Below, piece after piece: positions 56,886-64,000 of a stretch of DNA of 64,000 bases (the stretch's first letter is position 1; every line of letters starts with the position of its first letter). Source of the DNA: Ruminococcus sp. (GTDB lineage Bacteria; Bacillota; Clostridia; Oscillospirales; Ruminococcaceae); NCBI GenBank assembly GCA_017534835.1, contig JAFXVT010000039.1:1-64000 (forward strand), in the 5' to 3' direction. Below the pieces are notes generated by a model that was not told the DNA's origin, made no database searches, and worked only from the letters and a program-made list of their open reading frames with translations. The translations under genes and the position numbers were made by a program.

Positions 56886-57403
56886 AAATACTGAATCTTC
56901 ACGGCTTTATGGGCGAGGCTGACAACAAGAACTACAAGGCTCTGTGCGGCTTTATCAGCCCCGATGACATAATTTCGCCAAAGCTTTACTACAAACAAAC
57001 ATCACCGGAGGAGCTTCTCCGCGAGCTTTCAGAAATTGCTTCAGACACCGAACTCGTCTATGTCGGGCAGAGTCTCGGCGGCTGGTACGCAGACCGGCTG
57101 AGCAGGCTCTTCCGCCGCCCGTGCATACTGACGAATCCCTGCTATTATCCGCACGAGCTCGGGCTTATTACGGATTCCGGCATACCCGACAGCTTCCTTG
57201 AGCAGTACAGAGCGATGTCCGCAGACGGCAGGAATGACCTCGCTTATACTCTTTGCAGCGATGCGGATACCGTTCTGCCCGGAAATCACGCCGTATGCGA
57301 AGAGCTTTCCCGTCACGTGACGAGCGTTCACGGAACTCACAGCACTATCGAAAACATAGGCGAATACCTCGCGCGAATTATCGCCGGACTGAAAGGAGAA
57401 TGA
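56882..57403 (+). CDS. YqiA-like alpha/beta-hydrolase
   Basis: A 173-residue small esterase: NLHGFMGE oxyanion loop, GQSLGGWYA nucleophile elbow, CSDADTVLP acid, and GTHSTIEN His. Size and motifs match the YqiA/UPF0227 group. It overlaps the DUF188 stop by four bases. Confidence 0.82.
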   Translation: MKILNLHGFMGEADNKNYKALCGFISPDDIISPKLYYKQTSPEELLRELSEIASDTELVYVGQSLGGWYADRLSRLFRRPCILTNPCYYPHELGLITDSGIPDSFLEQYRAMSADGRNDLAYTLCSDADTVLPGNHAVCEELSRHVTSVHGTHSTIENIGEYLARIIAGLKGE

Positions 57404-57406
57404 CCT

Positions 57407-58165
57407 ATGCTTCACAATATGAAGCTCAATGACGAGCCATTCAGACTCATCGAAAGCGGCAGAAAAACTATCGAGCTGCGGCTGTTTGACGAGAAGCGCC
57501 GACAGGTGAAAATCGGCGATTTCATAGAGTTTTCGCATATAGAACAGCCTGACCGGCGCATTACTGTAAGAGCCACCGAGCTGTACAGAAGCAGCAGCTT
57601 CGACAAGTTATTCAACGAGATACCGGCTGAGCGACTCGGTTTTCCTGAGAAAGCCGTGATAGCTCCCGATCTTATGGACAGCTTCTATCCGCCCGAAAAG
57701 CAGCAGAAATACGGCGTTCTCGGGATCGGCTTCCGCAAAACGGAGCTGCAAAGATTCATCGACGCCCAGGAAAACGGCTATAGCTTCGGCGAGACATATG
57801 CCACTGCGCTCGCTGAGATAAAGCGCGGATATAAGGCTTCATGCTGGATGTGGTACGTTTTTCCGCAGATAAAGGGACTCGGGCTGAGCGGTACTACTGC
57901 CTGTTTTTCGATAAATGATCTACAGGAGGCAGCCGATTATCTTGCTCACCCGATACTCGGCGCGCGGCTGATTGAAATCAGCTCGGAGCTCCTCAGACTT
58001 GAGGAAAATGACCCTGTCGCTGTTTTCGGACTGCCTGACGCATACAAGCTGCGCTCCTGTATGACGCTGTTTATGCACACCGACCCCGAAAATGAGGTAT
58101 TCAGAAAGGTGCTCGATAAATTCTGTCAGGGCACGGAGGACGACGAAACTCTGATAAGGCTGTAA
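57407..58165 (+). CDS. ASCH domain fused to DUF1810
   Basis: A 252-residue two-domain protein. Residues ~1-115 are an ASCH/PUA-like domain (MKLNDEPFRLIESGRKTIELRLFDEKR, VKIGDFIEF), predicted to bind RNA or modified nucleotides. Residues ~118-250 are DUF1810 (LQRFIDAQENGYSFGETYATALAEI, KASCWMWYVFPQIKGLG, HPILGARLIEISSELL). The two domains usually occur separately. DUF1810 has no firm function. It starts three bases after the esterase gene with AAAGGAG upstream. Confidence 0.85.
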   Translation: MLHNMKLNDEPFRLIESGRKTIELRLFDEKRRQVKIGDFIEFSHIEQPDRRITVRATELYRSSSFDKLFNEIPAERLGFPEKAVIAPDLMDSFYPPEKQQKYGVLGIGFRKTELQRFIDAQENGYSFGETYATALAEIKRGYKASCWMWYVFPQIKGLGLSGTTACFSINDLQEAADYLAHPILGARLIEISSELLRLEENDPVAVFGLPDAYKLRSCMTLFMHTDPENEVFRKVLDKFCQGTEDDETLIRL

Positions 58166-58173
58166 AACAGGAG

Positions 58174-58761
58174 ATGATAGATTTGGAGATGCTTCCGCCC
58201 GGCTGCGAGGTCATCCGCAGCAAACGCAAGACCGTGGCTATTCAGATAGCCGATGACGGACATATGATCGTGAGAGCTCCGCTCCGTGCCGCGAACAGCA
58301 GTATAGCCGAATTCATCAGAAAGAACGAAAAATGGATAGCAGCTCATACTGCTGAGGCACTGCGAGACAAGCGCGAGATTGACAACATCGGAGCCTTCAC
58401 AGCTCAGGACATCAGGAAAATGGCTGAGAAAGCTATGAAGGTCATACCGGAAAGAGTGCGATACTACGCAGAAAAGCTCGGTGTGACCTACGGCAGGATA
58501 ACTATACGGAACCAAAAGACAAAATGGGGAAGCTGTACAGCCGAGGGCAACCTCAACTTCAACTGTCTGCTGATGGCGGCTCCGCCAGAGGTGCTCGACG
58601 CCGTCGTTGTCCACGAGCTCTGCCACAGGATGCATATGGACCATTCAAAGGCGTTTTATGCTGAGGTCTACCGCGTTTATCCCGAATATGACAAATGGAA
58701 CAACTGGCTTAAAACCGGCGGAAAACTGCTCATCAGGAGAATGCTTGCCGGTCAGGGATAA
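58174..58761 (+). CDS. YgjP-like metallopeptidase (DUF45)
   Basis: A 195-residue protein with the zinc motif HELCHRMHMDHS preceded by a TKWGSCTAEGNLNFN block, both diagnostic of YgjP/DUF45 proteins related to SprT. The start is uncertain: AGGAG sits directly against ATG 58174 but nine bases from TTG 58183, which is the better spaced start. Part of the same operon. Confidence 0.88.
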   Translation: MIDLEMLPPGCEVIRSKRKTVAIQIADDGHMIVRAPLRAANSSIAEFIRKNEKWIAAHTAEALRDKREIDNIGAFTAQDIRKMAEKAMKVIPERVRYYAEKLGVTYGRITIRNQKTKWGSCTAEGNLNFNCLLMAAPPEVLDAVVVHELCHRMHMDHSKAFYAEVYRVYPEYDKWNNWLKTGGKLLIRRMLAGQG

Positions 58762-58836
58762 ATGTCGCCTGCAAAGCGACCAAATGTCTGCGGACTTCCG
58801 GTATAATAATATCATCAAGAAAAAGGAGGGCAAAAT

Positions 58837-59640
58837 ATGCTTGGAGCGATCTTAGGAGATATGATAGGCGCACCGTATGAGTTCGACAGAGGTGACAAAA
58901 CTAAGGATTTTCCCCTGTTCATCGAAGCGTCCCGTTTCACGGATGACACCGTTATGACTGTCGCTGTTGCTGAGGCTCTGCTCGATAATATAGGCAAAAC
59001 CGATGACGTGATAACTTCTGCTCTGACTGATTCTATGCAGAAATGGGGACGAAGGTATCCGAACGCAGGTTACGGAGGAATGCTCCGCCACTGGCTCACA
59101 TCAGAACACCCGAAGCCGTATGGAAGCTTCGGAAACGGCTCTGCTATGCGTGTTTCTCCGGCTGGCTGGCTCGGGAACAGCATTGAAGAGGTAAGGCACC
59201 TCGCAGCACTGACCGCTGCCGTGACGCACGATCACCCCGAAGGGATAAAGGGCGCCGAAGCTGCCGCAAGCGGTGTCTTCCTCGCAAGAAGCGTCAGGAG
59301 CAAGGACGAGATACGCGAATACATCATCGGTGAATATGGCTATGACCTCTCGCGCACCTGCGATGAGATACGGCCATATTACCGCCACGTCGAGACCTGT
59401 CAGGAAACTGTCCCGGAAGCGATAACTGCCTTCCTTGAGGGAAATGACTTCGAGGACGTTATCCGCACCGCAGTTTCGCTTGGCGGAGACTGCGACACAC
59501 TCACCTGCATTTCCGGCGGTATCGCGGAGGCTTTCTACGGGATACCCGAAAATATCGCCAATGAGGGGCTTTCACGTCTCACGCCCGATGTGCGAAGTGT
59601 AGTTGACAGGTTCTATAAAGCCATTGCAGAGGAGGCATAA
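58837..59640 (+). CDS. ADP-ribosylglycohydrolase family protein
   Basis: A 267-residue ARH/DraG-type enzyme. The two-metal site motifs are present: GAILGDMIGAPYEF, FTDDTVMT and GGDCDTL. These enzymes remove ADP-ribose from proteins, nucleic acids or small molecules. AAGGAGG lies before ATG 58837, 75 bases after the peptidase gene, so it may also have independent expression. The substrate is unknown. Confidence 0.9.
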   Translation: MLGAILGDMIGAPYEFDRGDKTKDFPLFIEASRFTDDTVMTVAVAEALLDNIGKTDDVITSALTDSMQKWGRRYPNAGYGGMLRHWLTSEHPKPYGSFGNGSAMRVSPAGWLGNSIEEVRHLAALTAAVTHDHPEGIKGAEAAASGVFLARSVRSKDEIREYIIGEYGYDLSRTCDEIRPYYRHVETCQETVPEAITAFLEGNDFEDVIRTAVSLGGDCDTLTCISGGIAEAFYGIPENIANEGLSRLTPDVRSVVDRFYKAIAEEA

Positions 59641-59641
59641 T

Positions 59642-60298
59642 ATGAGAACGATAAAGGTAACAGGCAGAGGCAGTCTCAGTATAAAGCCGGATATTACCTG
59701 CATTTCCGTCACTCTCTCCGGAGCCTTCCCGGAATACAGCGATGCTATAAAACGCTCAACCGAGGACACGGAAAGGCTCAAAGAGCTTCTGCTCCCATTC
59801 GGGTTCAAGCGTGAAGACCTTAAAACTCTCAGCTTCGATGTTGACACAGAATTTGAGGGCTACACCGAGGACGGCGTCTATAAACAGCGCCGTACCGGAT
59901 ACCGATACACTCACATCATCAAGCTTAGCTTCGAGTCCGACATTGACCGCCTCGGACAGATACTCAGTGCCCTCTCCGGAAGCTCTCTTGCTCCCGAATT
60001 CACGCTTAGCTACACGGTAAAGGACAAGGAGGCTGCACGAAACGAGCTCATCGGCAAGGCTGTTTCTGATTTTATGGCGAAGGCGAAAGCACTCACCGAC
60101 GCGGCAGGCGTAAAGCTCGGCGATATACAGAGCATCGACTATTCATGGAGCGGCAGTGAGCTTGAGATACGCCCGATGAACAGGGCTATGATGGCGAAAT
60201 GTGATTCGTTCGGAGCAGAGGCAGGCTGTGCTCCCGACGTCGTGCCCGACGATATAACAGTCACCGATACTGTGACTGTCGTTTGGGAAATACAATAA
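59642..60298 (+). CDS. SIMPL domain protein (DUF541)
   Basis: A 218-residue protein starting with IKVTGRGSLSIKPDITCISVTLSG, the SIMPL signature, followed by YTHIIKLSFESDIDRLGQIL and KAKALTDAAGVKLGDIQSIDY. Most SIMPL proteins are exported, but no signal peptide is seen here. It begins one base after the ADP-ribosylglycohydrolase stop. Function is unknown. Confidence 0.88.
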   Translation: MRTIKVTGRGSLSIKPDITCISVTLSGAFPEYSDAIKRSTEDTERLKELLLPFGFKREDLKTLSFDVDTEFEGYTEDGVYKQRRTGYRYTHIIKLSFESDIDRLGQILSALSGSSLAPEFTLSYTVKDKEAARNELIGKAVSDFMAKAKALTDAAGVKLGDIQSIDYSWSGSELEIRPMNRAMMAKCDSFGAEAGCAPDVVPDDITVTDTVTVVWEIQ

Positions 60299-60326
60299 GA
60301 TGCTGTTTTATGATAACAAAAATGAA

Positions 60327-60358
60327 GAAGCGGCTCTCATATCGGAGCCGCTTGCTTG
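60327..60358 (+). terminator. Terminator after the SIMPL gene
   Basis: AAGCGGCTC and GAGCCGCTT arms with a short A/T-rich tail; closes the 56448-60298 unit. Confidence 0.75.
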
Positions 60359-60465
60359 TATAATATTTATTATTCAGTAAGTTCTTACATCGTCAAGAAT
60401 GGCTGCTGATCCGTTGAGGTCAACGCAGCCGGAAAGTATCAGAATGTATGAAGGCATTGTTTACC

Positions 60466-60494
60466 TTGACTTTCCAACTGCTCTGTGATATAAT
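60466..60494 (+). promoter_or_regulatory. Promoter of the tRNA-like/LRR unit
   Basis: TTGACT, 17-base spacer, TATAAT; the start would be near 60501. Confidence 0.8.
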
Positions 60495-60555
60495 CAAAAT
60501 GTCGGTAGTTTAATCAAAACAGCTGTCCGTTCAGCAGATGCGTCTTGCGCCCGAT

Positions 60556-60629
60556 GCCCGTATAACTCAACGTGAGAGATCACGTCAGATCAGACGTGTT
60601 GTGCGACGGTTCAACTCCGTCAACGGGCT
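60556..60629 (+). ncRNA. tRNA-like element in the leader of the intracellular LRR gene
   Basis: It folds as a near-complete cloverleaf. The acceptor GCCCGTA/AACGGGC pairs over six bases, the D arm is CTC/GAG, the anticodon-position stem CACGT/ACGTG has an eight-base loop (CAGATCAG), and the T arm GACGG/CCGTC has a canonical TTCAACT loop. There is no U at position 33, the loop has one extra base and no CCA is encoded, so it is unlikely to be a working elongator tRNA. It lies between a consensus promoter and a terminator hairpin. It could be a decayed tRNA or a tRNA mimic. Confidence 0.55.
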
Positions 60630-60641
60630 ATTTTGCATAAT

Positions 60642-60672
60642 ACTGCCTTCTTCGGAGGGCAGTTCGTTTTAT
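60642..60672 (+). terminator. Terminator/attenuator hairpin before the LRR gene
   Basis: ACTGCCTTC-TTCG-GAGGGCAGT, nine paired bases with a TTCG loop, followed by TCGTTTTAT. It lies between the tRNA-like element and the GGAGGTGAT ribosome site, so readthrough is needed for LRR expression from the upstream promoter. Confidence 0.7.
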
Positions 60673-60690
60673 AATCCCGGAGGTGATATT

Positions 60691-62373
60691 ATGAGTCTGA
60701 ATACTGCCGGATTCCAGAAACCGCAGATCTATTATCCGAAGCTGTTTACTGCGACATCAGTTACAGTACCGCATATTGAGATGACTGCGAAGGAGGCTGT
60801 TGCTGCGGGCTATTCCTTCCGCAAGAAGCGGCACAGCGTGAAGATCACCAAATATCGGGGAAAGCCGCAGATGCAGCTGAATATCCCTTATACCATCGAC
60901 GGGATGCCTGTGGATGAGATCCGTCCGCATACCTTTGAAAAATTCCCCTGCAACACTGTCTTTATCCACGGAAATATCCGCAAACTCGGGAGATATGCTT
61001 TCTATGGCTGTACTGCGAAAACAGTGATATTTGAAGACGGTCTGACTGCATTGCATGAATTTATATTTTATTATTGCGAATCTCTGGAAAAGGTCCACCT
61101 TCCGCTGACCTTGAGATACATCGGAAAAAGATGCTTCATGTGGTGCCAAAACCTGAAATACATCGAATTTCCGAAAAGTATCTGTGACATGGAAGATCTG
61201 GCTTTCTGCAGAACCGGACTGGAAGGCTTCGGTGTTGAAGCGCTCACACCGGGCATCAACAATGCAGAAGCCTTTAGCTGTACACCTTTGATCGAAGAAA
61301 ATCAGGTCGTATGTGCCTATCCGGATTCTTCAAACCTTACCGTTCTCCATGTAGGCGCTCCGTCCCGCCCGTACTCAGAATGCGGCACTCCGATAAAATT
61401 CAAAGCAGATTCGATCACATTCTGCCGCTGGTCTTTGAGATGCTTCAGCATTGATCTGTCTGAGTGCAAAAAAGTCCGTTTCTATCGGAATGCGATTCGC
61501 GATGAACGTGAAAGAGACCGTTTAAATGTCGCCTACATTGTCACCCCCAGTCTCATGATACTTCCCGAAAACGAGGAAAGCAAGCAGCATTATGCATTCC
61601 CGAAGCACGTAACAGTCGTCAATTATTTTTCGAATAAGAACAGGACATACAACGGTTCGGTTGAGATCGGCTACGATGACCGTGATGACAGCTGCGTTGT
61701 CACCCCGGTCGCCGATTTCCTTCCGGCAAGGTCTGTTGAGGAGGATCGGGACAAGATCAGGATCACAAAGCCTGTGAAAATGGACAGATATGCGATATAT
61801 TCTTACCATCTGCAAGAGATCACCTTTGCGGATTTCTTCCCCGAGGACACGGTTTTTTCGCTGTCCTGCTTTGAGCTGAGAAAGGTGTCCTTCCGTTACA
61901 AAGGGCAGATGTACACAAAGTACATCCCGCCCAGAGAACTGATAAACAATTACATCCATACGATTATGACATTCCCATTCGCTCCCTGCACTGTCCCTTG
62001 TGAAAGCGGCTTCAGACACACGGTCTACGACAGACGGATCATAGATTCGATTTTTCAGCATCGGCATATCTCCTCATATAACAACCGGGCTCTCGCCATG
62101 CTGCGGGACAGAGACCATATGAGATGGGGAGAAAGCCATTGGAAACAAAACATTTATTTGAAAGTTACCAATTCGATCAAGGCGCTCATTGCCGTAGATG
62201 TGCTGCGAAGCGACCGTCTCGACCACGAGCCTCCGGTTGTTATGTATCTTGATTTTCTGAAAAAGCACAGCAGATGCTGCCGACAATATTTTCAGAAGAT
62301 CAGCGGCAAATATCCGGAGTATTTACAGGCATTTGAAAAGATGATCCCGGACGACACAGAAAGAAAAGAGTGA
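60691..62373 (+). CDS. Intracellular LRR_5 (BspA-like) protein
   Basis: A 560-residue protein without a signal peptide. Residues ~95-190 hold a few BspA-type repeats (IRKLGRYAFYGCTAKTVIFEDGL, YIGKRCFMWCQNLKYIEFPKSI). The rest has irregular repeats, and a C-terminal helical part (~490-555) has LKVTNSIKALIAVDVLRSDRL. GGAGGTGAT precedes ATG 60691; the longer upstream frame would run through the tRNA-like element and is rejected. It overlaps the endonuclease V region by operon. A role in protein binding is likely; the partner is unknown. Confidence 0.82.
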   Translation: MSLNTAGFQKPQIYYPKLFTATSVTVPHIEMTAKEAVAAGYSFRKKRHSVKITKYRGKPQMQLNIPYTIDGMPVDEIRPHTFEKFPCNTVFIHGNIRKLGRYAFYGCTAKTVIFEDGLTALHEFIFYYCESLEKVHLPLTLRYIGKRCFMWCQNLKYIEFPKSICDMEDLAFCRTGLEGFGVEALTPGINNAEAFSCTPLIEENQVVCAYPDSSNLTVLHVGAPSRPYSECGTPIKFKADSITFCRWSLRCFSIDLSECKKVRFYRNAIRDERERDRLNVAYIVTPSLMILPENEESKQHYAFPKHVTVVNYFSNKNRTYNGSVEIGYDDRDDSCVVTPVADFLPARSVEEDRDKIRITKPVKMDRYAIYSYHLQEITFADFFPEDTVFSLSCFELRKVSFRYKGQMYTKYIPPRELINNYIHTIMTFPFAPCTVPCESGFRHTVYDRRIIDSIFQHRHISSYNNRALAMLRDRDHMRWGESHWKQNIYLKVTNSIKALIAVDVLRSDRLDHEPPVVMYLDFLKKHSRCCRQYFQKISGKYPEYLQAFEKMIPDDTERKE

Positions 62374-62378
62374 TAAAA

Positions 62379-63083
62379 ATGGAACTTAAAAAAATGCAGG
62401 AGGATTTCCTTAAACAGCAGAATGAACTGCGTGACAGGATAGAACCCGTTGACAAATTCGAGATCGGCGATGTTAAGCTCGTCGCAGGTGTTGACCTTGC
62501 TTATTGGGAGCAGGACGGTGATGAATACGCAGTCTGCTGCATTGTTGTTATCGACTTTGACACTCATATACCTGTTGAGAAGAAGCATTACAGCGGAAAG
62601 ATAGAGGTGCCGTATATTCCGGGCTTTCTCGCATTCCGAGAGCTTCCGCTGATCCTGAAAACAGCCGAGCTGCTCGAAACGAGCCCGGATATTTTCGTAT
62701 TTGACGGCAACGGATACCTTCACCCACGTCATATGGGGATAGCAACTCACGCTTCCTTTTATCTGAACAAGCCGACTATCGGTATAGCAAAAACATATTT
62801 CCGTGTCGATAAGACAACAGATTATACCGAGCCCGAAAACGAAGCAGGCAGCTATACCGATATTATCGTAGACGGAGAGGTTTACGGAAGGGCGTTGAGA
62901 ACGCACAAGGACGTAAAACCGATCTTTATTTCTATCGGAAACTTCGTCTCTATTGATACAGCCTGCGATCTTGCATTAAGGCTGACCGACAAAAACAGCC
63001 ATATCCCTATCCCGACAAGGTTGGCTGACTTGGAGACACATATTGAAAGGGAAGCAGCAAGAAATAAAACAGAGCAGACATAG
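62379..63083 (+). CDS. nfi: Endonuclease V
   Basis: A 234-residue repair nuclease acting near deoxyinosine (or inosine in RNA). Catalytic acidic residues are seen at Asp39 (GVDLAY), Glu88 (FRELP) and Asp109 (FDGNGYLHPRHMG), together with the PYIPGFLAFRE wedge motif. ATG 62379 starts five bases after the LRR gene stop with AAAGAG upstream; the GTG at 62370 is less likely. Confidence 0.93.
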   Translation: MELKKMQEDFLKQQNELRDRIEPVDKFEIGDVKLVAGVDLAYWEQDGDEYAVCCIVVIDFDTHIPVEKKHYSGKIEVPYIPGFLAFRELPLILKTAELLETSPDIFVFDGNGYLHPRHMGIATHASFYLNKPTIGIAKTYFRVDKTTDYTEPENEAGSYTDIIVDGEVYGRALRTHKDVKPIFISIGNFVSIDTACDLALRLTDKNSHIPIPTRLADLETHIEREAARNKTEQT

Positions 63084-63090
63084 AAGGGGG

Positions 63091-63470
63091 TCCCTTCAGC
63101 CTGTTTCGTGGGTCACTGAGTTCAGAACGCAAGTTCAAAGCTCGGCGGCCCACTTTTTCCGTTATGGGAAGCGCACTGAGGGGAGCCCCCTCGGGCAGTT
63201 TCGTGGGGCACTGAGTTCAGAACGCAAGTTCAAAGCTCGGTAGCCCACTTTTTCCGTTATGGAAAGCGCACTGAGGGAGCCCCCTCGGGCAGTTTCGTGG
63301 GTCACTGAGTTCAGAACGCAAGTTCAAAGCTCGGTAGCCCACTTTTTCCGTTATGGAAAGCGCACTGAGGGGAGCCCCCTCGGGCAGTTTCGTGGGCTAT
63401 CGAGTACGTAACGCAGGATTACAGCTCGGTAGCCCACTTTTTCCGTTATGGAAAGCGCACTCAAAGAGGA
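63091..63470 (+). repeat. 95-bp tandem array of terminator-like hairpins
   Basis: About 3.8 copies at 94-95-base spacing (gtttcg marks at 63103, 63198, 63292 and ~63387). Each copy has GTGGG-(T/C)-(C/T)-A...GAG facing CTCGG-TAGCCCAC, followed by TTTTTCCG. The last copy has the best stem (GTGGGCTATCGAG with CTCGGTAGCCCAC). It lies directly after the endonuclease V stop and before the next promoter. No reading frame is conserved. Confidence 0.88.
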
Positions 63471-63522
63471 CCTCTTATGCCTTACCTCCCTTACAGCATC
63501 GGTTCCGTTTTTCCTGCGACTG

Positions 63523-63551
63523 TTGCCTTTTTTAAAAAAATATGCTATAAT
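63523..63551 (+). promoter_or_regulatory. Promoter of the secreted protein gene at the window end
   Basis: TTGCCT, 17-base spacer, TATAAT, 49 bases before the start codon. Confidence 0.75.
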
Positions 63552-63599
63552 AGTATCATTCAATTATTTTTACAAATACAGCAAGGAAGGTGTATGCAT

Positions 63600-64000
63600 A
63601 TGAAACGATCCGCCAACAGACTCATTTCAGCCGCAGCTGCCGCAGCAGTTGCCTGCTCGCTCTTTTCCGGAACATTACCGGCGTTCGCACAGGAGGCTGC
63701 TTCGCAGTACGTGAGCTGCACCGGTAACGAGCTCACCGATGTTATCGTAAAACTCGCGAGCTGTCCGGTCCTCGCTCTGCCCGACGCAAAGGAAAACGGT
63801 ACAGACTTTCTGGATACAGACGAGGCAAGCGATGCCGAGAGCAGGCTCCTCGCCGAACAGGACTCCGCTGCCGCACATATCCGCAGGCTCTATCCCGAGC
63901 TTGAGATACGCCGCAGGTTCACACTCACAGAAAATGCATTCTCCTGCACTCTCCCGGACTCGCTCATACCCGAGATAGAGCGTGATCCGCTCATCGAGAG
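63600..64000 (+). CDS. Secreted protein, possible subtilisin-type protease precursor (3' partial)
   Basis: An open frame of 133 codons running off the window. The signal peptide is clear (MKRSANRLISAAAAAAVACSL, cleaved near AFAQEA). The next ~100 residues (LLAEQDSAAAHIRRLYPELEI then RRRFTLTENAFSCTLPDSLIPEIERDP) look like the inhibitor_I9-type propeptide that precedes S8 subtilisin proteases. ATG 63600 was chosen because AAGGAAGG is nine bases upstream; ATG 63594 is too close. The catalytic domain is outside the window, so the protease call is tentative. Confidence 0.7.
   Translation, partial: MKRSANRLISAAAAAAVACSLFSGTLPAFAQEAASQYVSCTGNELTDVIVKLASCPVLALPDAKENGTDFLDTDEASDAESRLLAEQDSAAAHIRRLYPELEIRRRFTLTENAFSCTLPDSLIPEIERDPLIE

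Noticed and set aside
60538..60690. 51-codon N-terminal extension of the intracellular LRR gene
   Set aside because: It would be translated through the tRNA-like element and terminator, while ATG 60691 has a strong GGAGGTGAT site.
60500..60690. T-box or known riboswitch leader
   Set aside because: No T-box sequence (AGGGTGGNACCGCG-like) or recognisable riboswitch core is present.
63091..63470. Possible CRISPR array
   Set aside because: The 95-base units are contiguous near-identical copies without spacers.

Overview
The window looks like chromosome of a fibre-degrading, cellulosome-forming Ruminococcus (R. flavefaciens-like, Oscillospiraceae). The evidence is multimodular xylanase and cellulase genes carrying internal dockerins, very large secreted dockerin and cohesin-type proteins, a BspA-type leucine-rich-repeat protein, Thr-rich linkers, and a typical Firmicutes core block (M50 protease, scpA, scpB, DUF2953, ytfJ/gerW, dacF, rluB, then metA and spoIIP). 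The genus is inferred from domain architecture only; no search could be run.

Layout. 1-26.6 kb is an extracellular fibre-degradation and surface region. It holds a partial GH11-CBM22-dockerin-CE1 enzyme, an ECF sigma/anti-sigma pair, a dockerin-bearing transglutaminase-like protein with a ~500-residue Thr-rich linker, a GH5-CBM22-dockerin-SGNH esterase, and a two-gene unit encoding a 2781-residue dockerin/cohesin-like/FN3 protein followed by a 1735-residue LRR protein. 26.8-38.4 kb is core genome: rpmB, the M50-scpAB operon, metA, small membrane proteins, a polysaccharide deacetylase, spoIIP and a YiiX-like hydrolase. 38.5 kb has tRNA-Arg(CCG) followed by strong terminators and a gene-poor stretch. 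39.3-44.5 kb is an accessory operon: a GNAT, membrane proteins, an esterase, a methyltransferase and a ZIP transporter, interrupted by several gene remnants. 44.6-52.1 kb holds eno, feoAB, two TetR regulators and a P1B-type ATPase, with ABC and flavodoxin debris. 52.7-64 kb holds a membrane-flavodoxin fusion, recQ, an operon of small enzymes (YaiI, YqiA-like esterase, ASCH-DUF1810 fusion, YgjP metalloprotease, ADP-ribosylglycohydrolase, SIMPL), an intracellular LRR protein, endonuclease V and the start of a secreted protein.

How it fits together. The secreted enzymes carry two visibly different dockerin classes. The polysaccharidases have internal dockerins, while the transglutaminase and giant proteins have terminal dockerins with a 'DAKDAS' signature, so two cohesin partners and two cell-surface destinations are likely. 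The feoAB, eno and accessory-operon promoters share a GTTAG-N6-CTAAC palindrome at or just downstream of the start site, which suggests one common regulator, possibly metal-linked. Other non-coding structures stand out: a promoter / tRNA-like / terminator cassette ahead of the intracellular LRR gene, a 108-bp tandem repeat in which each copy carries a promoter, a 95-bp tandem array of terminator-like hairpins after endonuclease V, and twin hairpins flanking the tetR/metal-ATPase module. All family names come from reading motifs by eye; positions inside proteins are approximate unless a residue number is given.
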